The notes under the pieces were generated by a model. The model was not told where the DNA came from, did no database searches, and was given only the letters and a program-made list of their open reading frames with translations. Positions 8,022 to 13,874 of a stretch of DNA of 21,340 nucleotides are shown here, in pieces. The stretch spans positions 1 to 21,340 of the IMG/VR virus record IMGVR_UViG_3300025326_000231. One strand, given 5' to 3'. The DNA comes from a virus. Position 1 is the first letter of the stretch, and the number at the start of each line of letters is the position of its first letter. Both the position numbers and the translations under genes were made by a program.

Positions 8022-8693
8022 TCACGAGCCTGGGTTCCCGACGAGCGCGGCGGGATCAATGTAGTCGCAGGACTTGAACACGCCGAACATCGGATCGCCA
8101 AACACGGCATTGGTGCAGGGGGTGCCATTGGTCAACGTTTTCTGCACGTAGACGGTGTTGGCTCCGTACCGCACGGCCGCCGTCCCCTGAAACGCGCACA
8201 CGCCGTTTTCGACCGCGCACCGTGTCCAGACCGAGGGCAGCGAGGTCGTCGGTGGTGGTGGCGGCGGGGGAAGAGGTGGCGGAGGCGTGGGCGGAAGAAT
8301 GACGAAGGTGACCAGAGGAGACGACGTACCTTCAACGCCCAACAGATTGACGGCCACGACGCGGAGATAATACTGCCCAGGTGTCGTGGGACACGGCCAC
8401 GACCAGGTCGCAGCGGGTCCGACTCCGGCGGGCACCGTGGCCACCTTCAAGCCGGGATCGGTGGGGCTGGTCGCCAGGTAGACGTTGTACTCCTTGAGCG
8501 ACCACGACACAGGACAGGACACGCCCGCGGGCGTCTGCGCGGAGGCCGGGACCGTCAACGCGGCGAGCAGCAACAACACTCCCCATGTCAGGTGACGCCC
8601 ACCTGAGAGGCCAACCGGACGCGGCGACTCCTTCCCACGACGGAGGACCGGTGGTCGTCCTGTTCGTAAGTGGAGTGACGGAAAGAGCAGCAT
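8022..8693 (-). CDS. Secreted protein: signal peptide, FN3-like domain, poly-proline linker, Cys-containing tail
   Basis: A 223-residue protein. After a long basic N-region of about 35 residues comes a hydrophobic core (WGVLLLLAALTVPASA) with a plausible signal peptidase site after ASA at about residue 52. Residues about 57-132 resemble a fibronectin type III sandwich (SWSLKEYNVYLATS, then GQYYLRVVAVNLLGVEG). A proline-rich linker (PPTPPPPLPPPPPPP) follows, then about 75 residues with four cysteines that could form disulfides. AGGAGG lies about ten bases before the ATG at 8693. An export signal in a late structural block is unusual; host-surface modification, superinfection exclusion or a periplasmic lysis aid are possible, but none is shown. 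Confidence 0.6.
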   Translation of the reverse strand: MLLFPSLHLRTGRPPVLRRGKESPRPVGLSGGRHLTWGVLLLLAALTVPASAQTPAGVSCPVSWSLKEYNVYLATSPTDPGLKVATVPAGVGPAATWSWPCPTTPGQYYLRVVAVNLLGVEGTSSPLVTFVILPPTPPPPLPPPPPPPTTSLPSVWTRCAVENGVCAFQGTAAVRYGANTVYVQKTLTNGTPCTNAVFGDPMFGVFKSCDYIDPAALVGNPGS

Positions 8694-8699
8694 GGGGAG

Positions 8700-9002
8700 T
8701 TACCCTCCTGTCAATCGCACGGTGGCGGCCTCGTGCTGGAGCCAGCGGAGCGCCTGGTGACACGCCAGCAGCAGGGCCTCCGACCGGGTGCCCGTATCCA
8801 CGGGGCCGATCGCGGTATGTTGATGGCCCCGCCAGCGGACACGCACTCGCCACTGTGTCATGGCATTCGTCGGCGTGAGCCGCCCGTGCCAGCGGATCTG
8901 GAGATACCCGCCCTCGCTGAGATCCGTGAGGGCAAGGATCGTCCACGCGAACTGCTTCTCAAAGATCGTGCCCTCGACCGTCAGCGGTACGCTCGCGATC
9001 AT
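8700..9002 (-). CDS. Small hypothetical protein in lysis region
   Basis: A 100-residue soluble protein (MIASVPLTVEGTIFEKQFAW...). The N-terminal half looks beta-rich with several Trp and Arg residues (QIRWHGRL, then WRVRVRWRGHQH); a helix near the end (EALLLACHQALRWLQHEAA) precedes a short tail. It begins three bases after the stop of the endolysin gene and ends six bases before the next start, so it belongs to the same transcript. No signal peptide, membrane segment or known motif is seen. No function is assigned. Confidence 0.5.
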   Translation of the reverse strand: MIASVPLTVEGTIFEKQFAWTILALTDLSEGGYLQIRWHGRLTPTNAMTQWRVRVRWRGHQHTAIGPVDTGTRSEALLLACHQALRWLQHEAATVRLTGG

Positions 9003-9005
9003 CGT

Positions 9006-9275
9006 CTAGCCCGCCGTCCAGGTGGCGGGCTGCACATGATCGTGGTCCCCTTCCCGAATAAGCTTGAGCCCCAGTCGTCGCGCGCGCTCCATCGTGAGCG
9101 GCAAGGCTTGTGGCGTGTCATACACCACGTCCACCGCGAGGCCAAACAGATGCGCGGAGTGCGTGACGCCACCCACGGCCGTGTTGTGGCGTAGCGTCCG
9201 CGTCCAGGAGGTCACACTGGCCCCCGTGAGAGCGCAAAACGTCGCGGCGGCTTCCGCGAACTCCGCCCGGGTCAT
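9006..9275 (-). CDS. M15-family peptidase endolysin (peptidoglycan peptidase)
   Basis: An 89-residue protein with the zinc-site pattern of M15 D-Ala-D-Ala carboxypeptidase/endopeptidases. SAHLFGLAVDV at 40-50 supplies a His (H42) and an Asp (D49); the DHDHVQ stretch at 77-82 supplies the last zinc His (H80) and a likely catalytic acid just before it. The preceding VTSWTRTLRHN and GGVTHS also match the family. It is predicted to cut the peptide stems of host peptidoglycan at lysis. It is short for the family, about a bare catalytic core, with no binding domain and no signal peptide, so it needs a holin or another export route. The ATG at 9275 overlaps the lipoprotein stop as ATGA. A longer ORF to 9410 in this frame is rejected. 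Confidence 0.8.
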   Translation of the reverse strand: MTRAEFAEAAATFCALTGASVTSWTRTLRHNTAVGGVTHSAHLFGLAVDVVYDTPQALPLTMERARRLGLKLIREGDHDHVQPATWTAG

Positions 9276-9511
9276 CGCGGCGGGAGTTCGACTCGCCCGG
9301 CGTCGTCCTTCACGGCGAGTCCTTCCTGTGTACACGTCATCGTGCCTCCCTGGATGCCGGAGCCCCCCATGCGCACGACCCCGTAGATCGACGAGATCGA
9401 GATGCACCACGACCGCTCACTCTTGCCGAGGGCTTCCAGCACCTTGTCAGAAGGAGCAAGAGAACAGCCCGTGAGGGCTAAGACCACCACCAGGAAGATC
9501 GCCTGCCCCAT
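9272..9511 (-). CDS. Small lipoprotein, possible outer-membrane spanin-like lysis protein
   Basis: A 79-residue protein starting MGQAIFLVVVLALTGCSLAP. The hydrophobic stretch followed by LTGC is a lipobox; Cys16 would be lipid-modified. The mature part is short, with two further cysteines (Cys42 region and Cys near MTCTQ). AAGGAG seven bases upstream supports the ATG at 9511 rather than an in-frame ATG at 9529. The signal N-region lacks a basic residue, which is unusual. It overlaps the endolysin gene by four bases. Position suggests an o-spanin-like role in outer-membrane disruption, implying a Gram-negative host, but the low-proline mature sequence and the lack of an obvious embedded i-spanin leave this uncertain. 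Confidence 0.6.
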   Translation of the reverse strand: MGQAIFLVVVLALTGCSLAPSDKVLEALGKSERSWCISISSIYGVVRMGGSGIQGGTMTCTQEGLAVKDDAGRVELPPR

Positions 9512-9532
9512 GGCATCGCTCCTTGTCATGGC

Positions 9533-9886
9533 CTACCGTAAGCACATCTCGCGGAGAGACAGGTTGGCGATCTCAGCGCACGTGCGGATTTGCTGGACGC
9601 GATTCATCTTTGTGAGTTCGCCTTGGAGTGCCGACAGCACCAGCGCGAGCGTCTTATCCGTCTGCGCGCGTGCCTCCACAACTTTCGCGACGCGCTGGTC
9701 ATGCTCCGTCAGCGCCTGCGGGAGAGCCGCAAAGGGGCTGTGAATCCACCCAAAGTAGCTCGCTGCGATCACGCCGAGCAGGATCGTCGCGAGGCTGCCG
9801 CCACTGATCTTCCCTGCGACCTCAATGATGAGCGTCGCGCGTTCGATCCACGCCTTGATGCCGTTGGACGCACCGACGGTGGTCAT
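9533..9886 (-). CDS. Single-span membrane protein, holin or i-spanin candidate
   Basis: A 117-residue protein. Residues 1-30 are amphipathic (IKAWIERATLIIEVAGKI), residues about 31-48 (SLATILLGVIAASYFGWI) form one membrane segment, and residues about 58-105 are a charged helix with coiled-coil character (EHDQRVAKVVEARAQTDKTL). This layout fits a class III-type holin or an inner-membrane spanin with a periplasmic coil. It lies just upstream of the lipoprotein and endolysin genes, so a role in lysis is likely. Its start abuts the stop of the preceding gene. Which of the two lysis roles applies cannot be decided from sequence. Confidence 0.55.
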   Translation of the reverse strand: MTTVGASNGIKAWIERATLIIEVAGKISGGSLATILLGVIAASYFGWIHSPFAALPQALTEHDQRVAKVVEARAQTDKTLALVLSALQGELTKMNRVQQIRTCAEIANLSLREMCLR

Positions 9887-10390
9887 TTATGTTCCCGCCA
9901 GCTCCCGCACCGCCCCCTCCGCCTGCGCCTTGAGACTCGCCAGCCGGGCCTCAAGGGCGGCAACCTGGCGCTGCTTGTCGGCGAGCTGCGCCGCCAAAGT
10001 GGCTTCGGCCTGCTCGTGCACGAGCCCCAGCGCACGCCCAGCCTCGGCGGCCCGCTGCCGCGCAGCCGCCATGTCCGTGTCCGCCTGCTGCCGTCCCCGC
10101 GCCACCTCCACAGCGATCGCGTCTTGCTCCTGCTTCGCCGCGGCCACGATCCGGGCTGATTCCTCGGTGGCCCCATCCGCACGGAGTCGGGCCTGCGCCA
10201 CGGCGTCCAGGAGATGGCTGTGCTCCGCCGTCAAGGCGGCCACCCGCTGCTCCACCGCGGGCAGTCCCGCCGTCGCCTCGGCGGCCACCTCCAAGATCTC
10301 CTCCAAGCGCAGCAACGGGCGCGCAAACTTGTTCACAAGCGCCCGCGCCAGATCGAGCGCCGTGCCTACATCCATCGTCTCGTCGGCCAT
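9887..10390 (-). CDS. Long coiled-coil protein
   Basis: A 167-residue protein, very rich in Ala, Glu, Gln and Arg, with almost unbroken heptad character from about residue 20 to the end (EEILEVAAEATAGLPAVEQ, then DKQRQVAALEARLASLKAQ). No signal peptide, membrane segment or catalytic motif is present. The start at 10390 is preferred over 10435 because AAAGGAG lies eight bases upstream and the longer version overlaps the previous gene. It sits between minor head proteins and the lysis cassette. It could be an internal virion protein, a tail-associated rod or an assembly factor; nothing in the sequence decides. Confidence 0.6.
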   Translation of the reverse strand: MADETMDVGTALDLARALVNKFARPLLRLEEILEVAAEATAGLPAVEQRVAALTAEHSHLLDAVAQARLRADGATEESARIVAAAKQEQDAIAVEVARGRQQADTDMAAARQRAAEAGRALGLVHEQAEATLAAQLADKQRQVAALEARLASLKAQAEGAVRELAGT

Positions 10391-10407
10391 GCCGTGGCTC
10401 CTTTCGC

Positions 10408-10773
10408 TTACTTGGTACTGTTGAGGATGAGCCATACGTCCACCGCCGTAACCCCAGCGGCGACCGTCGGGCGGAGTTGGTATGCCTGTTGGAGGATCGT
10501 GTGGGCGCCGCTTGAGGTCTTGCCGCTGATCGCGTTGCCTTGCGGATCGCTGAGCGTGACGGAGGCGGCGGCATCGTCGGGATCAGGCGAACCTTCCACA
10601 CCAACGTTGCCGCCGAAGGCCCCCGACTTGAGAAAGTAGATCGTCTTGTCGCTGTACCCGGCCACGATGGCGGGCTCGATTGTGTCACCCGCGTTGAGGC
10701 CGGTCCACTTGAAGATACGGACGGTCCGCTCCCCCAGCGGCGTGTTGACCTTGCTCGGACTGACGGTCGCCAT
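10408..10773 (-). CDS. Minor head or virion structural protein
   Basis: A 121-residue protein starting MATVSPSKVNTPLGERTVRI. It is beta-rich (IFKWTGLNAGDTIEPAIV, then KTIYFLKSGAFGGN, then AVDVWLILNSTK), with the look of a small head-decoration or capsid-completion protein found after podovirus capsid genes. A strong ribosome site (GAAGGAG, spacing five) precedes the ATG at 10773. It lies 63 bases after the preceding gene, in a gap that holds a GC-rich hairpin. The function is by context; no named family can be given confidently. Confidence 0.6.
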   Translation of the reverse strand: MATVSPSKVNTPLGERTVRIFKWTGLNAGDTIEPAIVAGYSDKTIYFLKSGAFGGNVGVEGSPDPDDAAASVTLSDPQGNAISGKTSSGAHTILQQAYQLRPTVAAGVTAVDVWLILNSTK

Positions 10774-10786
10774 CCTGACTCCTTCT

Positions 10787-10816
10787 GCGGCGGCCCAGGG
10801 TGCCCCGAGCCGCCGC
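10787..10816 (-). terminator. GC-rich hairpin before a minor head gene (terminator-like or RNA processing stem)
   Basis: Arms at 10787-10794 (GCGGCGGC) and 10809-10816 (GCCGCCGC) pair perfectly over 8 bp around a 14-base loop that holds a further GGG/CCC pairing. On the transcribed minus strand it is followed by the ribosome site AGAAGGAG rather than a U-run, so it is not a standard intrinsic terminator. It may attenuate read-through, protect or process the mRNA, or act as a partial terminator that sets the ratio of head proteins. Confidence 0.45.
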
Positions 10817-10836
10817 CCGCTGTGGACGTGAACGCG

Positions 10837-11322
10837 CTAGATGCCGCCTGGCCGGCCGATCTGCACCACCAACACGAATCGGCCGGAGAACTCCTGGTCG
10901 TTGCAGGCGATGAGGATATCGGTCTCGCTCGTGGCCTCGTAGCCGATGCCTTCCTGCCCGAGCGTGCCCATGACGTTGAAGCGCCCGGTGCCGGCGTTAC
11001 TGCCCTGCGGCGAGACGGACCCGCCTTGCGCCTTGCCGGTCACCGTTGGGCAGACGGTCATGAAGCGGTTGGTGAGATCGGTGGTCCCCACGGTGATCGC
11101 TGTGGAGGCGCCCATCGCTTCCCAGTACAGCTCGCCACCGTGCACCACATCGCCCGGCGTGAGGCGCACCATCTTGATGAGCGCCCCCGCGGCGAGTGCG
11201 GCGGCCGTGTAGGTGGCGAACTTGCTTGGCCCGCCGAACAGTGCCGAACTCGGCAACCGGGCGGGCGTGCTGTCGAGCAGCGTGATCTCCCGACTCTTGA
11301 CGGTGCTGCTGCCTGATGCCAT
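10837..11322 (-). CDS. Virion structural protein following the capsid gene
   Basis: A 161-residue protein. The stretches ITLLDSTPARLPSS, ALAAGALIKMVRLTPGDVV and GELYWEAMGASTAITVG form a recognisable order (LLDSTP, then AAG..I.M.RLP.G..V..GELY..A.G.STTI.VG) seen in small proteins placed after capsid genes in podovirus-like phages; these are beta-sandwich virion proteins, possibly capsid stabilisers. Residues about 110-161 contain ETDILIACNDQEFSGRFV. The ATG at 11322 immediately follows the homing endonuclease stop, and its AGGAGGG ribosome site lies inside the end of that endonuclease gene. Its exact location in the virion is unknown. Confidence 0.65.
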   Translation of the reverse strand: MASGSSTVKSREITLLDSTPARLPSSALFGGPSKFATYTAAALAAGALIKMVRLTPGDVVHGGELYWEAMGASTAITVGTTDLTNRFMTVCPTVTGKAQGGSVSPQGSNAGTGRFNVMGTLGQEGIGYEATSETDILIACNDQEFSGRFVLVVQIGRPGGI

Positions 11323-11775
11323 CTAACGATCCCTCCTGTGAAGGTAGGCACGTCGCGCGCTAGCGCTCGCGCAGATGCGACAGCGGCGACTGCCGTTGGA
11401 ATTCATGTAGGTATTGGCCTCGTCATAGGGATGCCCGAGGGGACACTGCGTGCGATGCTTTGCGGCCACCTGGGTCGAACGCCACGGCGCCAGCGCTTTT
11501 GCGATCTGCTGCCGGCGACGTGGCGACATGAGCGCGAAGATCGTCATCATGATGCTGCGGGCGTGGATGTTGGAAACGTGCCAGCGATGAAACGGGCTGT
11601 GGTTCTTGTTCTGGTGCTCGTAGCGCGCGATATGACCCCCAAAGATCCGTTGCAATCGCACGAGCGGTTCGAGTTGGACTTGCGACACGACAATTTGTGC
11701 CGCTGCCCCGCGAGATTGGAAACATCCCTCTCCCTCGATAAACCCGGCCGCCCATGCGATATCAATGGAAGTCAT
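11323..11775 (-). CDS. Free-standing LAGLIDADG homing endonuclease with C-terminal zinc finger
   Basis: A 150-residue protein. Residues 8-19 (WAAGFIEGEGCF) are a LAGLIDADG signature with the acidic residue that binds the catalytic metal; only one copy is present, so it would act as a homodimer. The middle (HRWHVSNIHARSIMMTIF, then SPRRRQQIAKAL) fits the domain's second half. Residues 111-135 carry a zinc knuckle C-x3-H...C-x2-C (CPLGH at 111-115; RCRIC at 131-135), an add-on DNA-binding finger known from homing endonucleases. Such enzymes cut alleles lacking the gene and so spread it. It sits 8 bases after the capsid stop with no sign of an intron or intein. A longer ORF to 11958 in this frame is an artefact over the capsid gene. 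Confidence 0.85.
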   Translation of the reverse strand: MTSIDIAWAAGFIEGEGCFQSRGAAAQIVVSQVQLEPLVRLQRIFGGHIARYEHQNKNHSPFHRWHVSNIHARSIMMTIFALMSPRRRQQIAKALAPWRSTQVAAKHRTQCPLGHPYDEANTYMNSNGSRRCRICASASARRAYLHRRDR

Positions 11776-11802
11776 TGATTTTCTTAGCTTTCCGTTATAT
11801 CG
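11757..11802 (-). promoter_or_regulatory. Hairpin over the homing endonuclease start codon
   Basis: On the minus-strand transcript ATCAATG (11779-11773) can pair perfectly with CATTGAT (11767-11761) around a 5-base loop; the ATG of the homing endonuclease lies in the first arm. A further pair of arms, CGATAT at 11802-11797 and ATATCG at 11762-11757, can enclose the weak GGAAAG ribosome site, although it shares two bases with the inner stem. The structure would limit translation initiation. Confidence 0.5.
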
Positions 11803-12656
11803 ACCTGGACCACACCCTCCTCCATGACGCGCGTCGAGCCCGCCGACAGGAGCGCGTTGGCCTGCCAGGCGTTGTTGAGGTCGTCCCGCTGGGTGATGTG
11901 CACCTCCAACTCCATCGGGATCACGAGGCCCATCGCCGCCTTGTGCCACGCGATGCACGAGCGCGTGGTGGACGCCAGCGCGAGCTGCGTCGTCTCGATC
12001 CAGGTGAAGCCCAAGAAGGGCCCCTGCAAGGTGCCGGACTTGAGCGCCATGAGCTGGGTAAAGTCGGACGACGTGACTTCCGTCTCGGACAGCAGATCCT
12101 CCAGCCCCTGCGGGCTGATCGCGAAGTACCGATCGGCCTTGGGCACGTTGTTCTCGTTGAGGATGCGCGCGGCTTGCAGCACCTTCTCGAAGGTGAGCCC
12201 GACCCCGCCCGCCGCGATCTGCTGACCCGACCCGATCGCCACGGAGGCAGTCGTGTCATCCGCAATGACCGCGGTCGAGCTGCCGAGCGCGGCCGTGAAC
12301 ACGGCCGAATTGATGAACCGCGCCCAGGCGTGCGCGTGGTTGACCGCGTAGTCGTTCTTCGGCTGGATGAGCATCTTGACTTCATCGTGGCGGTCGAGGA
12401 CATACGCCCCGCCCTTGTCGGTGAAGGTAACGCGCCGCCTGGAATGCGTCGCGTTCATGATGTGCGTCGGCTGGTGTCGGCTGGTGATGGACGCGAAATC
12501 CGCGTCGTCGGCCAGCCGCTCGAAGTGGTACGTCTTGCCCTTGACGCCAGACTTCACCCGGACGGCCTGCCGCACCTTGTCGTCGATGGCGGCATACTGG
12601 CGGGTGATCTCGGCGGTGTAGGCGTGGACGAAGGCAATGTCCACCGTCTCGGCCAT
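11784..12656 (-). CDS. Major capsid protein (HK97-fold type expected)
   Basis: A 290-residue protein. The N-terminus (AFVHAYTAEITRQYAAIDDK) is helical, followed by KSGVKGKTYHFERLADDADF and a segment TFTDKGGAYVLDRHDEVKML that fits the E-loop and backbone-helix region of podovirus capsid proteins. Later segments (RYFAISPQGLEDLLSE, then GFTWIETTQLAL, then CIAWHKAAMGLVI) match the usual P- and A-domain order, in which a strand with an aromatic/His near 'AWHK.A.GL' is common. It follows the scaffold gene, as expected for the head module. AGGAG nine bases upstream supports the ATG at 12656. It is of normal length for this class and appears complete despite the homing endonuclease next to it. Confidence 0.85.
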   Translation of the reverse strand: MAETVDIAFVHAYTAEITRQYAAIDDKVRQAVRVKSGVKGKTYHFERLADDADFASITSRHQPTHIMNATHSRRRVTFTDKGGAYVLDRHDEVKMLIQPKNDYAVNHAHAWARFINSAVFTAALGSSTAVIADDTTASVAIGSGQQIAAGGVGLTFEKVLQAARILNENNVPKADRYFAISPQGLEDLLSETEVTSSDFTQLMALKSGTLQGPFLGFTWIETTQLALASTTRSCIAWHKAAMGLVIPMELEVHITQRDDLNNAWQANALLSAGSTRVMEEGVVQVDITES

Positions 12657-12823
12657 GATCCGTATCTCCTCGTACTCTCAGTGCGAACGGCCACTGCGGT
12701 TCGAGGAGGAATCCGGCCGATCCGGGCCCCTCTCACGCCTCACGCGGCGTGTCCCTCGCTGGGTCTTTCCCCAGCGCCACCGGGCGCCTTGCGGCGGAAT
12801 CCGGTGCTGTGCTGCTCGCCCTG
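12657..12823 (-). promoter_or_regulatory. 167-base leader of the capsid gene with a perfect hairpin
   Basis: The largest non-coding gap inside the head block lies here. It contains an inverted repeat, CGCTGGG at 12757-12763 and CCCAGCG at 12770-12776, with a 6-base loop, and a smaller CACG/CGTG stem at 12741-12751. No U-run follows on the minus strand, and no clear sigma-70 promoter is visible; the capsid ribosome site lies at its end. Such a leader could stabilise the capsid mRNA or hold a promoter of unknown type that boosts capsid output. Confidence 0.4.
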
Positions 12824-13642
12824 CTACGCGGTGGGGACGGTGCCCCCCGCCTTCAACACGCGGCGGATGGCCGCGAGATACCGCTCGCTGAGCGCATCGT
12901 CGCCGGGCTTGGTCTCCATCTCGCTGCGGAGCTTCGTCACCTCGGCCTGCATGGCTTCGATGGACTGGCCCGGCGGCACCTCGGTGGTGATCTCGCCGTG
13001 CTCCATCATCCGCTCGCCGATCCGCACCAAGCCCTTCATGAGCGCGAGGTTATTGCCCCTGCCTTCGACCGCTTCGGCCAGTTCGGGATCGTCGCTGAAG
13101 AGATCGCGCACCGTCTGTCGGGCCAGGGCGACATTCCGCCCGTACTGGGCGCCCCACTCCTGCTTGAGACTCGTCTCGGCGCCCTTCCGCGCCTCCGCGA
13201 TGAACTGCGTGATGCGATCCCCTTCGCTGACCGTGTAGCCGCCGTACCAGTCCAGGATGGCCTGCGCCTGCTTGTCGGTGATCCCGGCACTGTGCGCGGC
13301 ACCCAGGAAGCCCTTGAAGCCCTCCTCATCCAGCGCGAGCCCGGAGTCCTCGGGGAAGGCCGGCGGGCGGGCGGTGTACTTGTCCACGCTCGCGGGCCGC
13401 CCCAACGCCGTGTAGAAGGCGTTGACCTCCTCCGGCGGGGCGCCGTCCTTCGGCACCTTGAGCGAGCCCCCGACCATCTTCTTGGTGTCGATGAACCGCT
13501 TGGCGAGGGTCGGCACGTCCGGCACGTCCTTGAAGGAGGGCTCGGCGCGCAGCTCCTCGGGCAAGCCTTCGCGCCAGTCCGGCGTCCCGGCTGGGGGCGT
13601 CTCGACGACTGGCGGTGCCTCAACGACCACAGGATCAGGCAT
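12824..13642 (-). CDS. Head scaffolding protein
   Basis: A 272-residue acidic protein. After a Pro/Val-rich N-terminus comes PDWREGLPEELRAEPSFKDV, then VPTLAKRFIDTKKMVGGSL, and KDGAPPEEVNAFYTALGRPA, the hallmark order of a large class of phage scaffold proteins in which a 'W...L....RA.PSL...' motif is followed by a '..EE...FY..LGRP' motif. The remainder is mostly helical, with charged coil at about 225-265 (SIEAMQAEVTKLRSEMETK). Scaffolds guide capsid assembly and are removed before packaging. It is placed directly upstream of the capsid gene. Its ATG at 13642 overlaps the end of the 79-residue ORF by eight bases. No protease is seen nearby. Confidence 0.8.
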   Translation of the reverse strand: MPDPVVVEAPPVVETPPAGTPDWREGLPEELRAEPSFKDVPDVPTLAKRFIDTKKMVGGSLKVPKDGAPPEEVNAFYTALGRPASVDKYTARPPAFPEDSGLALDEEGFKGFLGAAHSAGITDKQAQAILDWYGGYTVSEGDRITQFIAEARKGAETSLKQEWGAQYGRNVALARQTVRDLFSDDPELAEAVEGRGNNLALMKGLVRIGERMMEHGEITTEVPPGQSIEAMQAEVTKLRSEMETKPGDDALSERYLAAIRRVLKAGGTVPTA

Positions 13643-13874
13643 TGGTCACCTCGTGGGGTGTGAGCATGTTCCCGGCGGTATCAGCCGCGCGGATGATGTG
13701 GGCCACCATGTCGAGGCGCCCGCAACGCACGGCCGGATCGCCCGCGCGCTCGGCGTAGGCCAGCATCTCCTGGAGCACGTCGGCCCAGCCGCTGGTCTGC
13801 ACGAGCATCCGATAGGCGCTGGCGCGGCGATCCAGGATCTCCTTCAGCTTGGCCTTGGTCTCGTCGGGCGTCAT
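13635..13874 (-). CDS. Small helical protein between portal and scaffold
   Basis: A 79-residue protein (MTPDETKAKLKEILDRRASA...), predicted mostly helical, with DVLQEMLAYAERAGDPAVR in the centre. The ATG at 13874 overlaps the portal stop as ATGA, and its own stop overlaps the scaffold start, so it is firmly part of the head operon. No known domain is recognised. It could be an assembly chaperone or a small head protein. Confidence 0.65.
   Translation of the reverse strand: MTPDETKAKLKEILDRRASAYRMLVQTSGWADVLQEMLAYAERAGDPAVRCGRLDMVAHIIRAADTAGNMLTPHEVTNA

Noticed and set aside
6692-8128. Longer 478-codon form of the GAYA protein
   Set aside because: The extra 45 residues overlap the upstream secreted-protein gene and look like frame noise; the start at 7993 fits gene spacing.
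11323-11958. Group I intron or intein in the capsid gene
   Set aside because: The capsid ORF is complete with a normal stop, and the endonuclease has its own start and stop outside it. No splice-like domain or intron core could be seen.
11754-13238. Plus-strand ORF of 494 codons across capsid and scaffold
   Set aside because: Shadow of two well-supported minus-strand genes. Its predicted product is low-complexity and lacks known motifs.
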